DNA of 64,000 bases from Pseudanabaena sp. ABRG5-3. Its GTDB lineage: Bacteria; Cyanobacteriota; Cyanobacteriia; Pseudanabaenales; Pseudanabaenaceae. The stretch is taken from contig NZ_AP017560.1 of NCBI RefSeq assembly GCF_003967015.1, forward strand, positions 3,160,048 to 3,224,047, given 5' to 3'. The position numbers were made by a program, and so were the translations under genes. Shown in pieces: positions 63,601-64,000 of this stretch. The stretch's first letter is position 1; each line of letters begins with the position of its first letter. Below the pieces are notes generated by a model. That model was given only the letters and a program-made list of their open reading frames with translations. It made no database searches and was not told the DNA's origin.

Positions 63601-64000
63601 CTCGGATTGAAGAACTGCTCGAAGCCCGTAAGCCTAAGGAAATGTGCGTACTTGCCCGTACCTCAGGTACTGCCCAAGTTACCTACGATTCTGATGATAA
63701 TCCTGAAGTCAAGATCCTTGGTGATGATGGCACATTGGATGATGACTATTCCTTCAATGCTGGTCAGAGTGTGATTATCTCCGATGGTCAAAAGGTACTA
63801 GCAGGCGAAGCGATTACCGATGGTCCCGCGAATCCCCATGACATTCTCGACATTTACTTCCATGCCTATAAGGAATCCCTTGGCGTGCGCCAAGCAGCGC
63901 TCCTTGGTTTACAGAAGGTACAAGAGTTCTTGATGAACGAAGTCCAATCGGTATACCAATCTCAGGGTGTAGACATTTCCGATAAGCACATTGAAGTTAT
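60603..64000 (+). CDS. rpoC2: DNA-directed RNA polymerase subunit beta-prime (C-terminal part), partial
   Basis: The frame from the ATG at 60603 is open to the end of the window (1132 codons; the 3' end is missing). The N-terminus [20 protein letters not shown] is typical, followed by the bridge-helix/trigger-loop region ([20 protein letters not shown], then [20 protein letters not shown]). Zinc cysteines lie around [20 protein letters not shown]. The long beta-rich stretch from about residue 370 onward is the large SI3 insertion of cyanobacterial polymerases. It follows rpoC1 after 85 bp. Confidence 0.98.
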   Translation, partial: MADFTISNTDSPEEKKPQRFINRTIDKGQLKKLIAWAFTHYGTTSAANVADQLKALGFRYATQAGVSISIDDLQVPASKKALLAAAEQEIEETANRYIRGEITEVERFQKVIDTWNVTNENLKDEVVKNFKSNNPLNSVYMMAFSGARGNISQVRQLVGMRGLMADPQGEIIDLPIKTNFREGLTVTEYIISSYGARKGLVDTALRTADSGYLTRRLVDVSQDVIVRENDCGTTRGIKLKAMRDGEKTLIKLSDRLFGRVAAEDIVDPNTGEVIVMRNQEISEDLSLAVQKAGVEEVCVRSAFTCESTRSVCQMCYGWSLAHAELVDIGEAVGIIAAQSIGEPGTQLTMRTFHTGGVFTGEVAEQQRAPYDGVVKYSKKLKVRPMRTRHGEDAFIVESNGDFTLESAEGKRVYAVTQGSTLLVRDGQKVTQAQLMAEVSATGKTSRKTTEKATKALNTGLAGEVLFSDLAIEEKKDRQGNTSYVARGEKGRVWVLAGEVYNLPPGAEPTVKNEQQVVEGDVLAETRLITEHGGVVRLSEEDSRHNREVEIITASVVLDQAIVKEESYQGREHYILETQGGQSFSLKASPGTKLTNNQVVAELIDDTYHTKSGGIIKFAGVEVAKRSKGKQGYEVVKGGTLLWVPEETHEVNKDASLLMVEENQFIEAGTEVVKDIFSQTAGVVEVFQKNDILREIVIKPGDLHLVDDPQTAMQKNGSLAYPGTEIMPGLTSPELRYVEYLDSTEGPALLLRPVEEYQVPDVPTVPSQESVNQEGRSIGLRAVQRIPYKDGDRVKAIDSVELLKTQLLLEVDTDAPQLAADIEFIPNDKDPGSLRLQLVILESLVIRQDTSGDPAHSNSRTRLLVNDGDRIEPGAVVARTEILCKRAGQIRGIRQGSEVVRRLLVVTEADCITTECPSPSVQPGDLLRAGDEIGAGVITEESGQVLKVEDGKVVFRIGRPYLVSPGALLQIHDADLVQRGDNIALLVFERAKTGDIIQGLPRIEELLEARKPKEMCVLARTSGTAQVTYDSDDNPEVKILGDDGTLDDDYSFNAGQSVIISDGQKVLAGEAITDGPANPHDILDIYFHAYKESLGVRQAALLGLQKVQEFLMNEVQSVYQSQGVDISDKHIEV

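Noticed and set aside
1-64000. tRNA, rRNA or insertion-sequence genes
   Set aside because: I looked for T-loop motifs, rRNA-like stretches and transposase frames and found none I could support; tRNAscan-SE and ISfinder searches would settle it.

Overview
The window is a stretch of cyanobacterial chromosome. Evidence for this: the RNA polymerase beta-prime subunit is split into rpoC1 and rpoC2; an NDH-1 subunit O gene (ndhO), a phylloquinone-type menG, a ycf46-like AAA ATPase, a CruA-type lycopene cyclase and the neighbouring cyanobacterial families DUF3038 and DUF4335 are present; and the octamer GCGATCGC (HIP1) is scattered through most genes. The gene set and the abundance of long intergenic palindromes suggest a filamentous, early-branching type such as Pseudanabaena; that genus call is inference.

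Layout. 1-4.2 kb: end of an ABC-F ATPase, then a MASE1 hybrid histidine kinase with a partner receiver protein. 4.3-6.4 kb: lycopene cyclase. 6.4-9.05 kb: an AT-rich island without HIP1 that carries a VapBC-like toxin-antitoxin pair and a two-gene AAA ATPase + DUF4276 pair that looks like a defence cassette. 9-14.9 kb: M16 peptidase, TPR protein, Uma2 nuclease-like protein, RlmI, a Fur regulator and an SRPBCC protein. 15-17.5 kb: mreBCD. 17.6-20.4 kb: phosphate permease, ndhO, surE. 20.4-22.4 kb: a second AT-rich, HIP1-free patch with an orphan antitoxin-like gene and a gene with a PD...ExK nuclease signature, then a cupin. 22.6-28.2 kb: two large signalling genes, an AAA-WD40 protein and a Ser/Thr kinase-AAA fusion. 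28.3-32 kb: mdh, rodA, Uma2, menG. 33-39.6 kb: GAF/HD-GYP phosphodiesterase, an unknown gene, then a ycf46-DUF3038-DUF4335 run. 39.7-47.1 kb: CHAD protein and a regulatory cluster of FHA, vWA, receiver, GAF-nucleotide cyclase and a second vWA protein. 47-54 kb: RlpA, a DnaJ-pentapeptide fusion, a glycosyltransferase, a diguanylate cyclase and an EamA transporter. 54.5-64 kb: HU and the rpoB-rpoC1-rpoC2 operon, which runs off the right edge.

How genes fit together. MreBCD and RodA are the rod-shape peptidoglycan machinery and RlpA also acts on the wall. The window is rich in signal output modules: c-di-GMP synthesis (GGDEF) and breakdown (HD-GYP), a class III nucleotide cyclase, a hybrid kinase, receivers, a Ser/Thr kinase and an FHA reader of phosphothreonine.

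The most striking non-coding feature is a set of more than 30 perfect or near-perfect palindromes, with stems of 11-29 bp and usually 3-nt loops, at nearly every gene end and even inside the rpo operon. Several form sequence families with shared arms, and some include the stop codons of the flanking genes. No tRNA, rRNA, CRISPR array or intact insertion sequence was seen.
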